64,000 bases of DNA from Prevotella sp. (GCA_017442825.1 JAFRYZ010000039.1:1-64000); one strand, 5' to 3'. Counted from the first letter of the stretch, positions 17,904 through 29,104 are shown. Program-made: numbers and translations. The notes: a model not told the origin generated them from the sequence alone.

Positions 17904-18704
17904 TTAAATGTTTTGTCCTTCTAAATGTTCTATTTCTTCGAAAGAAGATAAAATCTCTGCCTTTCCCTTACGGATGGCTATAGTATGCTCGAAATGGGCT
18001 GCCGGCTTACCATCGCGAGTACGGATAGTCCAGCGATCGGGCATCATATAGATGTCTTTCTTACCCATGGTCACCATCGGTTCGATTGCTATGCACATGC
18101 CGGCTTTCAGCATGGTGCCGTTTCCACGACGCCCATAGTTGGGTATGGGTGGGTCTTCGTGCATCTCTTTGCCGATACCATGACCTGTCAACTCACGCAC
18201 AATACCGTAGCCTTGTTGTTCACAATGGGTTTGTACTGCACTGCTGATGTCACCGATGTGCTTGCCTGCCTGAGCCTGCTCGATAGCTAGATAGAGTGAC
18301 TCTTTGGTTGTCTTAAGCAACTGGCGTACATCGTCGGAGACTTCGCCTACGCAGAATGTGTAGCAACTGTCGCCGTTGAAACCTTCAAGGAGTGTTCCAC
18401 AATCAACGGAGATGACATCGCCGTCTTTCAAGACGGTAGTAGCATCGGGGATGCCATGAACGACAACATCGTTAACCGAGGTGCAGATACTGCCTGGGAA
18501 CGGTCCTCCATAGGGATTAGGGAAGCCTTTGAAAGTTGGAACGGCACCATGGTCGCGGATGAACTCCTCGGCAACCTTGTCCAACTGGAGGGTCGTTACT
18601 CCTGGTTTGATGTGCCTGCCAACTTCAGCTAGGGTTTTAGCCACAAGCTGATTGGCATGGCGCATCAGTTCTATCTCATCTTCTGTCTTCAGAAATATAT
18701 TCAT
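17904..18704 (-). CDS. map: Type I methionine aminopeptidase
   Basis: 266 residues; removes the initiator methionine from new proteins. The five metal ligands of the family fall in [34 protein letters not shown] and FEHTIAI. There is no N-terminal zinc-finger extension. Located between secY and infA, the usual place in this phylum. Confidence 0.97.
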   Translation of the reverse strand: MNIFLKTEDEIELMRHANQLVAKTLAEVGRHIKPGVTTLQLDKVAEEFIRDHGAVPTFKGFPNPYGGPFPGSICTSVNDVVVHGIPDATTVLKDGDVISVDCGTLLEGFNGDSCYTFCVGEVSDDVRQLLKTTKESLYLAIEQAQAGKHIGDISSAVQTHCEQQGYGIVRELTGHGIGKEMHEDPPIPNYGRRGNGTMLKAGMCIAIEPMVTMGKKDIYMMPDRWTIRTRDGKPAAHFEHTIAIRKGKAEILSSFEEIEHLEGQNI

Positions 18705-18721
18705 TCCTCAAGATGAAAGCC

Positions 18722-20059
18722 TTAATATGCCGAAACACCACCGTTGCGAGTATGTCCAGAATTCAGTAGACCGTCATAGTGACGCATCATCAAGTGAGAC
18801 TCTATCTGCTGGAGTGTATCGATGACCACGCCAACGAGAATCAAAAGTGATGTACCGCCAAAGAACTGGCTGAACGACTGCTGAACATTGAGCAAACTTG
18901 CAAGTGCCGGCATAATGGCGATGAAGGCGATGAACAGCGAACCAGGCAGCGTGATGCGCGACATCACGGTGTCGATATAGTCGGCTGTCGGCTTTCCTGG
19001 TTTAACACCAGGGATAAAGCCATTGTTGCGCTTCATGTCTTCGGCCATCTGAGTCGGGTTCAGCGTGATGGCTGTGTAGAAGTAGGTAAATGCGATCACG
19101 AGGATGACATAGACTACATTATACAACAGACTTCTATTATCCAAAAGCTGCTGCAATACTGAGCTCGCATTATCCGTTGAATACTGAACGATAGCCAGCG
19201 GGATGAACATCAATGCCTGGGCAAAGATGATAGGCATCACATTGGCAGCAAACAGCTTCAATGGGATATACTGACGAGCACCACCATACTGTTGGTTACC
19301 GACAAGACGCTTGGCATACTGTACAGGCACCTTGCGTACTCCCTGAGTAAGGAGAATAGATGCACAGACGACAGCATAGAGGATGATAATCTCGGCGATG
19401 AACATGACCAAACCACCACTCGTGATAGCCGTGAAACGGCTGCTGACTTCCTGGAAGAAAGCCTGCGGAAGACGGGCGATAATACCAATCATAATAATCA
19501 GCGAGATACCATTGCCAATACCCTTGTCCGTGATGCGCTCACCCAACCAGAGGATAAACATACTGCCTGCTGCAAGGATGATAGTTGCAGGAATCATGAA
19601 GACGGTCCAACTGATACCTGTTGCCAAAGCAGCAGAAGCCTGCATCTTCAGGTTGATCAGGTATGACGGAGCCTGGAAGAGCAGAATAGCCACTGTCAGG
19701 ATACGTGTGTACCAGTTAATCTTCTTACGACCGCTCTCACCCTCGCGCTGCATCTTCTGGAAATAAGGAACAGCAACGGCAAGGAGCTGCATGACGATGG
19801 AAGCAGAGATGTACGGCATGATTCCTAATGCGAAGATAGACGCATTGGAAAACGCACCACCGGAGAACATGTCCAACAGCGACATCAGACCGCCTGCTGT
19901 CTGCGACTGCAGTTTTTCCAACATGCCCGGATTGATGCCAGGAAGCACCACAAACGAGCCAAAACGGTAAATTGCCACGAACAGAAGGGTGATGAGGATG
20001 CGCTGGCGCAAATCCTCTATCTTCCAACAGTTCTTCAGTGTCTCTATAAACTTTTTCAT
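18722..20059 (-). CDS. secY: Protein translocase subunit SecY
   Basis: 445-residue inner-membrane channel of the Sec export pathway with ten membrane segments, starting MKKFIETLKNCWKIEDLRQR. The plug region (LPGINPGML) and the cytoplasmic loop near VPVQYAKR are present. It ends 17 bp before map and follows rplO by 4 bp. Confidence 0.98.
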   Translation of the reverse strand: MKKFIETLKNCWKIEDLRQRILITLLFVAIYRFGSFVVLPGINPGMLEKLQSQTAGGLMSLLDMFSGGAFSNASIFALGIMPYISASIVMQLLAVAVPYFQKMQREGESGRKKINWYTRILTVAILLFQAPSYLINLKMQASAALATGISWTVFMIPATIILAAGSMFILWLGERITDKGIGNGISLIIMIGIIARLPQAFFQEVSSRFTAITSGGLVMFIAEIIILYAVVCASILLTQGVRKVPVQYAKRLVGNQQYGGARQYIPLKLFAANVMPIIFAQALMFIPLAIVQYSTDNASSVLQQLLDNRSLLYNVVYVILVIAFTYFYTAITLNPTQMAEDMKRNNGFIPGVKPGKPTADYIDTVMSRITLPGSLFIAFIAIMPALASLLNVQQSFSQFFGGTSLLILVGVVIDTLQQIESHLMMRHYDGLLNSGHTRNGGVSAY

Positions 20060-20063
20060 TTAC

Positions 20064-20510
20064 TTAGATAATAGTTACATTACCGCCAACTGCCTTGATA
20101 GCCTCTTCAGCAGTCTTTGAGAATGCATTTGCTTCAACTTCCAATTTTGCTTTCAACTCTCCGTTACCAAGAATCTTAACAAGTTCCTTTCCATTGGTAA
20201 GACCTGCTGCCTTTAATTCAGCAATACCAATCTTGGTGAGGTTCTTCTTTTCTGCCAATTTCTGGAGAGTAGAAAGGTTGACAGCGAAATACTCTTTGTG
20301 GTTAATGTTCTTGAATCCAGCCTTCGGAACACGGCGCTGCAAAGGCATCTGACCACCTTCGAAACCGACTTTCTTTGAGTAACCGGAACGTGACTTGGCA
20401 CCCTTATGTCCACGAGTAGAAGTTCCACCGAGACCTGAACCAGGTCCACGACCGATGCGGCGGTGTGAATGTGTTGAGCCTGCAGCAGGCTTCAAAATAT
20501 TTAATTTCAT
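20064..20510 (-). CDS. rplO: 50S ribosomal protein L15
   Basis: 148 residues. The Gly/Arg-rich N terminus (HSHRRIGRGPGSGLGGTSTR) that threads into 23S rRNA and the C-terminal globular domain are complete. Confidence 0.98.
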   Translation of the reverse strand: MKLNILKPAAGSTHSHRRIGRGPGSGLGGTSTRGHKGAKSRSGYSKKVGFEGGQMPLQRRVPKAGFKNINHKEYFAVNLSTLQKLAEKKNLTKIGIAELKAAGLTNGKELVKILGNGELKAKLEVEANAFSKTAEEAIKAVGGNVTII

Positions 20511-20536
20511 AATCGTTTCCTATTTAATAAGATGAA

Positions 20537-20713
20537 TTATTCAACTACAGTTACCAGATGATGGACTTTTCTGATCATACCACGAATAGTCGGAGTGTCT
20601 TCCACCTCGACTACCTGAGAAATCTTGTGGAGTCCTAATGCTTGAAGTGTACGCTTCTGGTCTATCGGGTAACCGATCTTACTGCGAATTTGCTTGATTT
20701 TTATTGTTGCCAT
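20537..20713 (-). CDS. rpmD: 50S ribosomal protein L30
   Basis: A 58-residue protein read from the ATG at 20713: it starts MATIKIKQIRSKIGYP and ends VHHLVTVVE. The motif around RTLQALGLHKI and TPTIRGMIRKV is the L30 fold. It sits between rpsE and rplO, where L30 is expected. Confidence 0.96.
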   Translation of the reverse strand: MATIKIKQIRSKIGYPIDQKRTLQALGLHKISQVVEVEDTPTIRGMIRKVHHLVTVVE

Positions 20714-20727
20714 GATAGAACCTCCAT

Positions 20728-21240
20728 TTATCCGTTAAACACTTTGTCCATACTGATACCACGCTCGCCAGCAACGGTGTAGGCATCACGCATCTCGCTA
20801 AGAGCCTTGATGGTAGCCTTCACCAGATTGTGAGGGTTGGAAGAGCCCTTTGACTTAGCGATGACATCAACGATACCTGCGCTCTCAAGAACAGCACGCA
20901 TAGCACCACCAGCCTTCAGACCGGTACCGGCAGCAGCCGGCTTGAGCAGTACCTGGGCACCGCCGAAACGCGTCTCTACCTCATGAGGAACAGTACCTTT
21001 CAGGACAGGGACTTTCACGAGGTTCTTCTTAGCTGAATCTGTACCCTTCTGGATAGCAGCTGTTACTTCTCCAGCCTTTCCGAGGCCCCAGCCGATAACG
21101 CCCTTACCGTCACCAACAACGACGATAGCAGCGAATGTGAAGGTGCGACCTCCCTTTGTTACCTTGGTAACACGGTTAATAGCAACCAAACGGTCCTTTA
21201 ACTCTACGTCACTATTTACTTTAACTCTATTCATTGCCAT
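20728..21240 (-). CDS. rpsE: 30S ribosomal protein S5
   Basis: 170 residues; helps decoding accuracy and mRNA unwinding. Double-stranded RNA-binding fold near [15 protein letters not shown], and the region of classical error-prone mutations near [13 protein letters not shown]. Complete. Confidence 0.98.
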   Translation of the reverse strand: MAMNRVKVNSDVELKDRLVAINRVTKVTKGGRTFTFAAIVVVGDGKGVIGWGLGKAGEVTAAIQKGTDSAKKNLVKVPVLKGTVPHEVETRFGGAQVLLKPAAAGTGLKAGGAMRAVLESAGIVDVIAKSKGSSNPHNLVKATIKALSEMRDAYTVAGERGISMDKVFNG

Positions 21241-21246
21241 AATCGT

Positions 21247-21591
21247 TTAAAAATTAAGTCCACCTTCACGAGCTGCATCAGCAAGTGCCTTTACGCGGCC
21301 ATGATACAGATAACCGTTACGGTCGAAAACAACTTTTTCTACACCAGCAGCCTTGGCTTTCTCTGCAAGGAGTGTACCAACCTTCTGAGCCTGCTCGATC
21401 TTTGCCATCTTCTCAAGACCGAGAGAAGAAGCAGAAACGAGTGTAGTTCCCGTCAGGTCGTTAATCACCTGTGCATAAATCTGCTTGTTACTGCGGAAAA
21501 CACTCAGACGAGGACGCTCTGCAGTACCGTTCACACTCTTGCGAATGCGGAACTTTATCTTGATTCTTCTTTGTTCTTTCTTTGTAGTCAT
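21247..21591 (-). CDS. rplR: 50S ribosomal protein L18
   Basis: 114 residues, binds 5S rRNA in the central protuberance. [20 protein letters not shown] is the family core; ends in AAREGGLNF. Six bp before rpsE. Confidence 0.98.
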   Translation of the reverse strand: MTTKKEQRRIKIKFRIRKSVNGTAERPRLSVFRSNKQIYAQVINDLTGTTLVSASSLGLEKMAKIEQAQKVGTLLAEKAKAAGVEKVVFDRNGYLYHGRVKALADAAREGGLNF

Positions 21592-21609
21592 AATCGTAAA
21601 TTATTAAAG

Positions 21610-22176
21610 TTACTTAGCTGCAGCGGTCTTACCAGACTTCCTGCGGATGACCTCACCCTGGAACAAGATACCCTTGCCCTTGTAAGGCTCTGGCATACGG
21701 AAAGAACGGATTTTAGCACAGATGAGACCAAGCAACTGCTTGTCACATGATTCGAGAGTGATAATCGGGTTTTGGTTTCTCTCACTCTTTGTCTCTACCT
21801 TAACTTCCTTAGGAAGCTGGATAAAGATGGGGTGAGTGTAACCGAGCGCAAACTCGACCAAGTTACCCTGGTTAGACACGCGGTAACCAACACCTACCAA
21901 TTCCAAAGTCTTGGTATAACCTTGGCTTACACCGACAACCATATTGTTGACCAGTGAGCGATACAAACCGTGGAACGCCTGCTTCTGCTTGAGATTAACA
22001 GGACTGTTCTCGTCTATTTCAAACGTGATATGTCCATCTTCCATCTTCATTTTGATGGACGGATCAACATACTGCGAGAGTTCGCCCTTAGGACCTTTTA
22101 CGGTAACGACATTATCCTTCTGGTCAACTGTAACACCAGCAGGGATACTAATTGGTAATTTTCCTATTCTTGACAT
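21610..22176 (-). CDS. rplF: 50S ribosomal protein L6
   Basis: 188 residues from MSRIGKLPISIPAGV, the conserved start; the frame is open five codons further (22191) but those residues are not conserved. Two repeated alpha/beta domains, with the C-terminal signature region RMPEPYKGKGI near the sarcin-ricin loop and EF-G. Confidence 0.97.
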   Translation of the reverse strand: MSRIGKLPISIPAGVTVDQKDNVVTVKGPKGELSQYVDPSIKMKMEDGHITFEIDENSPVNLKQKQAFHGLYRSLVNNMVVGVSQGYTKTLELVGVGYRVSNQGNLVEFALGYTHPIFIQLPKEVKVETKSERNQNPIITLESCDKQLLGLICAKIRSFRMPEPYKGKGILFQGEVIRRKSGKTAAAK

Positions 22177-22191
22177 AATCGAATCCTCCAA

Positions 22192-22587
22192 TTAATATAC
22201 ATAGCAAAGAACCTCACCGCCGATCTTCTGTTCGGCAGCTTCTTTGTTTGTCATTACACCCTTAGACGTGGATAAGATAGCAATACCCAGTCCGTTAATT
22301 ACTCTCGGCATGTCTTTGTAACCGGTGTACTGGCGAAGACCTGGTGTAGATACTCGCTTCAGACACTTAATGGCATTCTGCTTGGTTACGGGATTGTACT
22401 TCAAGGCAACCTTGATAGTACCCTGAGGACCATCCTCAATGAACTTGTAGTTCAGGATGTATCCCTTCTCGAAGAGGATCTTCGTGATTTCCTTCTTCAA
22501 GTTAGACGCAGGAACCTCAACGACACGATGGTGTGCCATGATGGCATTTCTGAGTCTTGTCAGATAATCTGCTATTGGATCTGTCAT
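22192..22587 (-). CDS. rpsH: 30S ribosomal protein S8
   Basis: 131 residues; binds helix 21 of 16S rRNA and in many bacteria represses the spc operon by binding its mRNA. Starts MTDPIADYLTRLRNA; the C-terminal signature lies around GLGIAILSTSKGVMTNKEA. Confidence 0.98.
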   Translation of the reverse strand: MTDPIADYLTRLRNAIMAHHRVVEVPASNLKKEITKILFEKGYILNYKFIEDGPQGTIKVALKYNPVTKQNAIKCLKRVSTPGLRQYTGYKDMPRVINGLGIAILSTSKGVMTNKEAAEQKIGGEVLCYVY

Positions 22588-22641
22588 AAATATAAAGTTT
22601 AATTAATCGGGACTCCCCCGACAATATTAAAAAAATAAGTC

Positions 22642-22944
22642 TTACCAACTTGCTTTCTTCACGCCCGGAATCAGACCTGCTGAAGCCATCTCTCTGAACT
22701 GGATACGAGAGAGACCGAACTGACGCATGTAACCCTTCGGACGACCGGTAATCTTGCAACGGTTGTGCAGGCGGATAGGATTGGCATTCTTGGGAATAGC
22801 CTGCAGCTTGCGAGCTGCCTCATACGCCTCTGCAACATCACCAGAAGTTGCAATAATCTTCTTCAGAGCCGCACGCTTCTCAGCATAGCGGGCAACCAGT
22901 TTAGCACGCTTCACCTCGCGGGCTTTCATTGATTCTTTTGCCAT
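22642..22944 (-). CDS. rpsN: 30S ribosomal protein S14, zinc-free form
   Basis: 100 residues, long C-minus type with no CxxC zinc motif. The conserved C-terminal segment [20 protein letters not shown] is intact. It starts 5 bp after rplE. Confidence 0.97.
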   Translation of the reverse strand: MAKESMKAREVKRAKLVARYAEKRAALKKIIATSGDVAEAYEAARKLQAIPKNANPIRLHNRCKITGRPKGYMRQFGLSRIQFREMASAGLIPGVKKASW

Positions 22945-22949
22945 ATCTC

Positions 22950-23504
22950 TTAATCGTTTTTAGCGTTTTTGAACGGAAGACCGAATGCCTTGAGCAGAGC
23001 AAAACCCTCTTCATCGGTTGTAGCCGATGTCACGAAGGTGATGTTCATACCCTGAATGCGGTCAATCATATCGATATTGATTTCCGGGAAGATAATCTGC
23101 TCCTGGATACCCAGTGTGTAGTTTCCACGACCATCGAACTTCGTCTCAATACCCTTGAAGTCGCGAATACGAGGCAGGGCAATACGAACGAGTTTCTCCA
23201 AGAACTCATACATACGCTCACGACGCAACGTAACCATGACACCAATAGGCATCTTCTTACGCAGTTTGAAGTTTGCGATGTCTTTTCTTGAATAAGTAGC
23301 AACTGCCTTCTGACCGGTAATAGCCGAAATTTCGTTGATTGCTACATCGATAATCTTCTTGTCCTGAGTGGCATCACCCAAACCTTGGTTAACGACGATC
23401 TTCTTCAGAACAGGAATCTGCATAGCAGAAGAGTAGTTGAACTGCTTCTGAAGTGCTGGAGCTATCTGCTCCTTATATACTTTCTTTAACTGTGCTGTAT
23501 CCAT
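22950..23504 (-). CDS. rplE: 50S ribosomal protein L5
   Basis: 184 residues; binds 5S rRNA and bridges to S13. Conserved [14 protein letters not shown] and [18 protein letters not shown] are seen. Its ATG shares one base with the rplX stop (TAATG), so the two are translationally coupled. Confidence 0.98.
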   Translation of the reverse strand: MDTAQLKKVYKEQIAPALQKQFNYSSAMQIPVLKKIVVNQGLGDATQDKKIIDVAINEISAITGQKAVATYSRKDIANFKLRKKMPIGVMVTLRRERMYEFLEKLVRIALPRIRDFKGIETKFDGRGNYTLGIQEQIIFPEINIDMIDRIQGMNITFVTSATTDEEGFALLKAFGLPFKNAKND

Positions 23505-23848
23505 TACTTGATCTCCTCTCCTGATTTTTTAGCGATACGAGTAACCTTCTTGCCCTCACGCTTAATTGCGATACGAGTAGGTTCACCGCTCTTGGGATCA
23601 ACCAAACTCAAATTAGACATGTGAATTGGAGCCTCCTGCTTGACAATTCCTCCTTGAGGATTCTTTGCAGAAGGTTTCGTGCTCTTCGATACGATATTGA
23701 CACCCTCGACGATAGCACGCTCCTTCTCAACAATCACCTTGAGTACCTTGTGAGGTGCAGGATATTTGCCATTAGAGTTCTTTACATCCTTGTCTTTTCC
23801 GGCAAGAACGAGAACCATGTCACCTTTCTTAATATGTAATTTACCCAT
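23504..23848 (-). CDS. rplX: 50S ribosomal protein L24
   Basis: 114 residues; early assembly protein with a KOW motif near the N terminus ([15 protein letters not shown]). Family segment [20 protein letters not shown] is intact. Overlaps rplE by one base. Confidence 0.98.
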   Translation of the reverse strand: MGKLHIKKGDMVLVLAGKDKDVKNSNGKYPAPHKVLKVIVEKERAIVEGVNIVSKSTKPSAKNPQGGIVKQEAPIHMSNLSLVDPKSGEPTRIAIKREGKKVTRIAKKSGEEIK

Positions 23849-23867
23849 TACTTTTTCCTTTTAATGA

Positions 23868-24233
23868 TTAAAGAACTTCAGGTGCCAAAGAAACGACTTT
23901 CATATTCACTGCACGAAGCTCACGAGCCACCGGGCCGAAGATACGGCTACCGCGAAGCTCACCGGCATTGTTCAGCAAAACACAAGCATTATCGTCGAAG
24001 CGGATATAAGAACCATCGGCACGACGAATCTCTTTCTTTGTGCGAACAATCAAAGCCTTTGATACTGCACCCTTTTTCAAATCACTTGATGGGATGACGT
24101 TCTTGACAGCAACGACAATCACGTCACCAACACTTGCGTAACGACGGCGAGTACCGCCCAGCACACGGATGCAAAGAGCTTCACGTGCACCACTGTTATC
24201 GCATACTGTAAGTCTTGATTCTGCCTGTATCAT
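23868..24233 (-). CDS. rplN: 50S ribosomal protein L14
   Basis: 121 residues starting [20 protein letters not shown]. Core large-subunit protein that contacts L19 and the small subunit. Ends in the usual [10 protein letters not shown]. Two bp after rpsQ. Confidence 0.98.
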   Translation of the reverse strand: MIQAESRLTVCDNSGAREALCIRVLGGTRRRYASVGDVIVVAVKNVIPSSDLKKGAVSKALIVRTKKEIRRADGSYIRFDDNACVLLNNAGELRGSRIFGPVARELRAVNMKVVSLAPEVL

Positions 24234-24235
24234 AA

Positions 24236-24493
24236 TTACTTAGCTTTTTCAACAATGTTAACTAATCTCCATCTCTTTGTCTTAGACAGCGGACGGGTCT
24301 CCATAATGAGTACGGTATCACCGATGTTAGCCTCATTCTTTTCGTCATGTGCATGGTACTTCTTTGTCTTCTGCACAAACTTACCATAAATCGGGTGCTT
24401 CTCTTTGAACTTAGCTGCAATAACAATGGTTTTATCCATTTTGTTGCTGATAACGACACCCTGTCTTGTTTTTCTTAAATTTCTTGTTTCCAT
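24236..24493 (-). CDS. rpsQ: 30S ribosomal protein S17
   Basis: 85 residues from [14 protein letters not shown], an OB-fold primary rRNA binder; signature around MDKTIVIAA and [18 protein letters not shown]. The frame is open three codons further to 24502, almost touching rpmC; that start is possible but METRNLRK fits the family better. Confidence 0.95.
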   Translation of the reverse strand: METRNLRKTRQGVVISNKMDKTIVIAAKFKEKHPIYGKFVQKTKKYHAHDEKNEANIGDTVLIMETRPLSKTKRWRLVNIVEKAK

Positions 24494-24504
24494 CTGAACC
24501 ATTG

Positions 24505-24699
24505 TTATTTGTTAAGTTCTCTCATTTGAAGTTCTGTCTTCATACGTGCTATATCACGACGAGCAGCCTTAATCTGTGATGGATTCTCAAGCGGGGTAAC
24601 AGCATGGTTCAACTTCATCTGATGAAGAGCGCGTTCCGCATTCTCGATCTTCTCGCGCAAGTCCTTGTCGGCGAGTTCCTTTACTTCTGACATCTTCAT
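24505..24699 (-). CDS. rpmC: 50S ribosomal protein L29
   Basis: 64 residues, two antiparallel helices at the exit tunnel that help dock SRP and trigger factor. Contains [19 protein letters not shown]. Follows rplP by 3 bp. Confidence 0.97.
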   Translation of the reverse strand: MKMSEVKELADKDLREKIENAERALHQMKLNHAVTPLENPSQIKAARRDIARMKTELQMRELNK

Positions 24700-24702
24700 A
24701 AC

Positions 24703-25131
24703 TTAGGCATTTTTATCGTAATCACGTCTAACAACAAACTTAGTCTTCACCGGCAACTTCTGGGCACCGAGGCGGAGAGCCTCTTTAGCAACATCGAAGC
24801 TGACGCCTTCTACTTCAAAGAGAATACGACCCGGTGTAACTGGTGCTACCCATCCTGCGGGATCACCTTTACCTTTACCCATTCGGACATCGGCAGGTTT
24901 GCGAGTGATGGGCTTGTCCGGGAAGATTCGAATCCAGACCTGACCTTCACGGTTCATGTAGCGGTTGATAGCTACACGAGCGGCCTCAATCTGTCGGCTG
25001 TCGATCCATTTAGCATCAAGCGTCTTGATACCGAAGGAGCCGAAAGCCAACTGTGTACCTCTCTGAGCGTTGCCTTTATTGCCGCGCCCGTCTTGAGGTC
25101 TTCTATATCTTACTCTTTTTGGCTGTAACAT
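24703..25131 (-). CDS. rplP: 50S ribosomal protein L16
   Basis: 142 residues, near the peptidyl-transferase and A-tRNA sites. Conserved [28 protein letters not shown] and [16 protein letters not shown] are present. Confidence 0.98.
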   Translation of the reverse strand: MLQPKRVRYRRPQDGRGNKGNAQRGTQLAFGSFGIKTLDAKWIDSRQIEAARVAINRYMNREGQVWIRIFPDKPITRKPADVRMGKGKGDPAGWVAPVTPGRILFEVEGVSFDVAKEALRLGAQKLPVKTKFVVRRDYDKNA

Positions 25132-25145
25132 GATAGCTTCTACTT

Positions 25146-25871
25146 TTAACGGTTATTGTTTCTCTTACGATTACCTCTGCCGGAACGCGGTCCATTGGGA
25201 CGACCAGAGTTCTTCTCTTGAGCAAAGTTCGGTGCAAGGTCAACTTTGTCATAGACTTCCCCACGGCAAATCCAAACCTTAATACCGAGCAATCCCACCT
25301 TGGTGAGTGCTTCCGTCTGGCAGTAATCAATGTCTGCACGGAAGGTGTGCAACGGGGTACGACCCTCTTTGAACATCTCCTTACGTGCCATTTCGGCACC
25401 GTTCAGACGACCAGTAATCTGAATCTTGACACCTTCGGCTCCTGCACGCATCGTATTTGCAATAGCCATTTTAATGGCACGACGATAAGCAATCTTACCT
25501 TCCACCTGGCGAGCGATGTTCGTACCTACAATAGTAGCATCAAGATCTGGTTTCTTTACTTCGAAGATATTGATTTGAATCTCTTTCTTGTAGAGTTTCT
25601 TCAATTCTTCCTTCAGTTTGTCAACATCCTGACCACCTTTACCAATGACGATACCCGGACGGGCTGTGCAGATGGTGATGGTAACCAGCTTCAGTGTACG
25701 TTCAATGACAATCTTCGAGACACTTGCCTTAGCAAGACGCTCATTCAGGTACTTGCGGATTTTTCTATCTTCAACGATGTTATCACCGAAGTCCTTGCCA
25801 CCGAACCAATTGGAGTCCCAACCGCGGATAATACCTAAGCGGTTGCTGATTGGATTAACTTTCTGTCCCAT
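25146..25871 (-). CDS. rpsC: 30S ribosomal protein S3
   Basis: 241 residues at the mRNA entry channel. KH domain with [14 protein letters not shown] and the C-terminal domain around [14 protein letters not shown]. The C terminus ends in a short basic tail ([12 protein letters not shown]). Confidence 0.98.
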   Translation of the reverse strand: MGQKVNPISNRLGIIRGWDSNWFGGKDFGDNIVEDRKIRKYLNERLAKASVSKIVIERTLKLVTITICTARPGIVIGKGGQDVDKLKEELKKLYKKEIQINIFEVKKPDLDATIVGTNIARQVEGKIAYRRAIKMAIANTMRAGAEGVKIQITGRLNGAEMARKEMFKEGRTPLHTFRADIDYCQTEALTKVGLLGIKVWICRGEVYDKVDLAPNFAQEKNSGRPNGPRSGRGNRKRNNNR

Positions 25872-25882
25872 TCTGCTTCTTA

Positions 25883-26293
25883 TTAATCATTATTAGCGTC
25901 AGCAACCTTTGTGTCAACAAAGAGTGTGACGTGGTTAGAACGTTTGCGGATTCTGTAGCCACGGCCCTGAGGTGCAGGACGCATGCGCTTCATTGTAACG
26001 CCTTCATCAACGAAGACCTTAGAGATATAAAGTTCTCCGTCCTCTGCCTTACGGTCATTCTTTACCTCCCAGTTGGCAATGGCAGAACGGAGAAGTTTCT
26101 CTACATTCTGAGCTGCTGCCTTCTTAGAGAAGCGAAGGATACCAAGAGCACGGTTGACCTCCATGCCACGGATCATGTCTACTACGTAGCGCATTTTACG
26201 TGGGGAAGAAGGGCAGTTGTTGAGCTTAGCAAAATATAAGCTCTTCAGGGCCTCTTTTCTTTCTTCAGCCTTAATATGTTTTCTTGCTCCCAT
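25883..26293 (-). CDS. rplV: 50S ribosomal protein L22
   Basis: 136 residues; its hairpin lines the exit tunnel where macrolides bind (hairpin near [20 protein letters not shown]). Conserved [14 protein letters not shown]. 38 bp before comes rpsS. Confidence 0.98.
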   Translation of the reverse strand: MGARKHIKAEERKEALKSLYFAKLNNCPSSPRKMRYVVDMIRGMEVNRALGILRFSKKAAAQNVEKLLRSAIANWEVKNDRKAEDGELYISKVFVDEGVTMKRMRPAPQGRGYRIRKRSNHVTLFVDTKVADANND

Positions 26294-26331
26294 TATTATT
26301 TTCCTTTTTAATCTAAATGGTTAAGCCTGTC

Positions 26332-26598
26332 TTATTTACGGTTGCCTGCATGACCGCCGAAGCGACGTGTCGGACTGAACTCACCGAGTTTGTGACCTAC
26401 CATATTCTCGGTAATATAGACAGGGATAAATTTATTTCCGTTATGAACTGCAACGGTGTGTCCCACGAAGTCCGGGGAAATCATTGAAGCTCTGGCCCAT
26501 GTCTTGACGACAGTCTTCTTGCCACTCTCATTCATTGCGAGAATCTTCTTCTCGAGTGACACGTTGATGTATGGACCTTTTTTTAATGAACGACTCAT
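26332..26598 (-). CDS. rpsS: 30S ribosomal protein S19
   Basis: 88 residues starting [18 protein letters not shown], head of the small subunit, partner of S13. Signature [19 protein letters not shown] and TRRFGGHAG are complete. Confidence 0.98.
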   Translation of the reverse strand: MSRSLKKGPYINVSLEKKILAMNESGKKTVVKTWARASMISPDFVGHTVAVHNGNKFIPVYITENMVGHKLGEFSPTRRFGGHAGNRK

Positions 26599-26619
26599 AA
26601 TTTACTCTAATTAACTGGA

Positions 26620-27447
26620 TTACTTCTTGTTGGCTCTTTCAATAATGTACTTGTTTGAAAGTTTCTTCGGTGCACGAGTCTTGAGGCCCTTAGCGTACAA
26701 GCCCTTACGTGAACGTGGATGCCCACCAGACTGACGGCCTTCACCACCACCCATCGGGTGATCGTGCGGGTTCATAACAACACCACGGTTGTGCGGACGA
26801 CGTCCCAACCAGCGAGAGCGTCCAGCCTTACCAGACTGCTCAAGAGCGTGGTCAGAGTTTCCGACACTACCTACAGTAGCTTTACAAGCAGAGAGAATCT
26901 TGCGCGTCTCACCAGAGGGGAGCTTAATCACGCAGTAACTGCCTTCACGAGAAGTAAGCTGAGCAAAGTTACCAGCCGAACGGACGAGCAAAGCACCCTG
27001 ACCTGGACGCAATTCAATGTTGTGAATCACCGTACCAACAGGAATGTTTTCCAAGGGGAGTGCATTACCTACCTCCGGTGCAGCCTGTGCACCAGACATC
27101 AGTGTCGTACCCACCTGAAGCCCGTTAGGAGCAATAATGTAACGTTTTTCACCATCAGCGTAGAACAGCAATGCGATACGAGCCGAACGGTTCGGATCGT
27201 ATTCTATTGTCTTCACTACAGCTGGAACACCATCTTTCTCTCGTTTGAAGTCGATGATACGATACTTCCTCTTGTGACCGCCACCCATATAGCGAACAGT
27301 CATCTTACCAGTGTTGTTTCGTCCACCGGTTGAGCGTTTACCGTAAACGAGAGACTTCTCTGGCACGGATGCAGTAATATCCTCGAACGTGCCAATAACC
27401 TTGTGTCTTTGACCGGGAGTAACCGGCTTTAATTTACGTACTGCCAT
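26620..27447 (-). CDS. rplB: 50S ribosomal protein L2
   Basis: 275 residues; needed for subunit joining and peptidyl transfer. Conserved [12 protein letters not shown] segment ([19 protein letters not shown]), the [13 protein letters not shown] region, and the catalytic-site neighbour [13 protein letters not shown] with its histidine. Confidence 0.98.
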   Translation of the reverse strand: MAVRKLKPVTPGQRHKVIGTFEDITASVPEKSLVYGKRSTGGRNNTGKMTVRYMGGGHKRKYRIIDFKREKDGVPAVVKTIEYDPNRSARIALLFYADGEKRYIIAPNGLQVGTTLMSGAQAAPEVGNALPLENIPVGTVIHNIELRPGQGALLVRSAGNFAQLTSREGSYCVIKLPSGETRKILSACKATVGSVGNSDHALEQSGKAGRSRWLGRRPHNRGVVMNPHDHPMGGGEGRQSGGHPRSRKGLYAKGLKTRAPKKLSNKYIIERANKK

Positions 27448-27454
27448 TTCTTAT

Positions 27455-27808
27455 TTAAATATTGCTGTAAAAATCTATGGTATCGCCCTCTTTCAGAGTA
27501 ACGATGGCCTTCTTGAACGCATTCTTCTTGCCTCTGACGAGACCGGCGCGGGTATAACGACTAGAGCGTTTTCCGGCATAGCGAAGAGTGTTCACGCCTA
27601 TCACTGTCACATTGTACAGTTCTTCAACCTCTTTCTTAATCTCAAGTTTGTTGGCTTCCGGCTTCACAATGAAACCATATTTCGGAGTCGCAACCTTGGT
27701 ACGCTCCTCGCCCTTCTTTGACTTCACCTTGTAGGTTCTGTCTTCAGAAGACTTGTCTGTAATCTTGGTCATCTTCTCAGTGACCAAAGGTTTTATGATA
27801 AATGCCAT
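27455..27808 (-). CDS. rplW: 50S ribosomal protein L23
   Basis: 117 residues, docking site for trigger factor and SRP at the exit tunnel. Starts MAFIIKPLVTEKM. An extra charged segment (KSKKGEERTKVATPK) lengthens the N-terminal half relative to the roughly 100-residue E. coli protein. The KRSSRYTRAGLVRGKKNAFKKA loop is partly conserved (KNAFKKAIVTL). Confidence 0.96.
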   Translation of the reverse strand: MAFIIKPLVTEKMTKITDKSSEDRTYKVKSKKGEERTKVATPKYGFIVKPEANKLEIKKEVEELYNVTVIGVNTLRYAGKRSSRYTRAGLVRGKKNAFKKAIVTLKEGDTIDFYSNI

Positions 27809-27823
27809 ACTTCTGTCTCCCTA

Positions 27824-28453
27824 TTATTTAATTAAGGTGTTGTCGATCAGCTGCAGAGAATTTTCAGTCACAACAAGCACATCTGCATTCAATACTTTGT
27901 AGGCATTGAGTGCCGATGCAGTCATCACTTCAGTCTTCTGAAGATTACGAGCCGACAAATATACGTTTTTATTCACTTCTGGCAAAAGTAGAAGAACCTT
28001 CTTTCCGTCAACTTTGATATTTTTTGCAAAGTTTACGAATTCTTTTGTCTTTGGAGCTTCAAAGTTGAAGTCTTCAACAACAATGATGGCATTCTCCTGT
28101 GCCTTGTAAGACAAAGCTGACTTACGGGCAAGAACCTTTACCTTCTTATTCAGTTTGAAACTGTAATCACGGGGTTTCGGACCGAATACGCGACCACCAC
28201 CCTTCAACAACGGAGAGTTGATGTCACCATGACGTGCGCCGCCGCCACCTTTCTGGCGTCCCAGCTTACGTGTAGAACCAGCATGCTCACTTCTTTCCTT
28301 AGCCTTGGCTGTACCCTGACGCTGGTTAGCGAGATACTGCTTCACGTCAAGATAGAGGACATGATCGTTAGGCTCAATTCCGAAGATAGATTCGTTTAAC
28401 GTAACCTTTCTTCCGGTCTCCTGACCTTTGATATCTAATACGTTAATATCCAT
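27824..28453 (-). CDS. rplD: 50S ribosomal protein L4
   Basis: 209 residues; its extended loop ([20 protein letters not shown]) lines the exit tunnel. In enterobacteria L4 represses the S10 operon through the leader; whether it does so here is unknown. Its ATG shares one base with the rplC stop. Confidence 0.97.
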   Translation of the reverse strand: MDINVLDIKGQETGRKVTLNESIFGIEPNDHVLYLDVKQYLANQRQGTAKAKERSEHAGSTRKLGRQKGGGGARHGDINSPLLKGGGRVFGPKPRDYSFKLNKKVKVLARKSALSYKAQENAIIVVEDFNFEAPKTKEFVNFAKNIKVDGKKVLLLLPEVNKNVYLSARNLQKTEVMTASALNAYKVLNADVLVVTENSLQLIDNTLIK

Positions 28454-29067
28454 TACTTATTAATTATTACGGTTGAACCATTACATCCAGCTACAGATCC
28501 TTTCACAAGGAGAAGGTTGTGCTCTGGAATTACCTTTAACACTCTGAGGTTCTGAGTAGTCACTCTGTCGCCTCCCATCTGTCCAGCCATGCGCATTCCC
28601 TTGAACACTTTGGCAGGATAAGAACAAGCACCGATAGATCCCGGCTTGCGGGCGCGGTCGTCCTGACCATGAGTAGCCTGACCGACACCACCGAATCCAT
28701 GACGCTTCACAACGCCTTGGAAACCTTTACCCTTAGAGGTGCCTACAACATCAACGAAGTCCGTTCCGTTAAACAATTCAACGGTAATGGTATCGCCGAG
28801 GTTGTATTCCTCGTCAAACTTGAACTCGGCCAAGTGCTTCTTGGGTGTTGTTCCAGCTTTCTTGAAGATACCGAGCATAGGCTTGGTTGTATTCTTCTCC
28901 TTCGCTTCGCCAAAACCCAACTGAATAGCCTTGTAACCGTCTTTCTCAACAGTTTTCACCTGAGTAACGACACAAGGACCGGCTTCGATAACAGTGCACG
29001 GTACATTCTTACCGTCGGCACTGAAAACGGATGTCATTCCGATTTTCTTTCCTAATAATCCTGGCAT
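28453..29067 (-). CDS. rplC: 50S ribosomal protein L3
   Basis: 204 residues from [15 protein letters not shown]. The tunnel-side loop with [20 protein letters not shown] approaches the peptidyl-transferase centre. It normally follows rpsJ directly; here rpsJ lies 7.8 kb away, so rplC is the first gene of its transcript and has its own promoter at 29250-29281 with a structured leader of about 175 bases. Confidence 0.98.
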   Translation of the reverse strand: MPGLLGKKIGMTSVFSADGKNVPCTVIEAGPCVVTQVKTVEKDGYKAIQLGFGEAKEKNTTKPMLGIFKKAGTTPKKHLAEFKFDEEYNLGDTITVELFNGTDFVDVVGTSKGKGFQGVVKRHGFGGVGQATHGQDDRARKPGSIGACSYPAKVFKGMRMAGQMGGDRVTTQNLRVLKVIPEHNLLLVKGSVAGCNGSTVIINK

Positions 29068-29104
29068 TTCAGTTTAAAATTTAATAATGATTGTATATTC
29101 TCTG

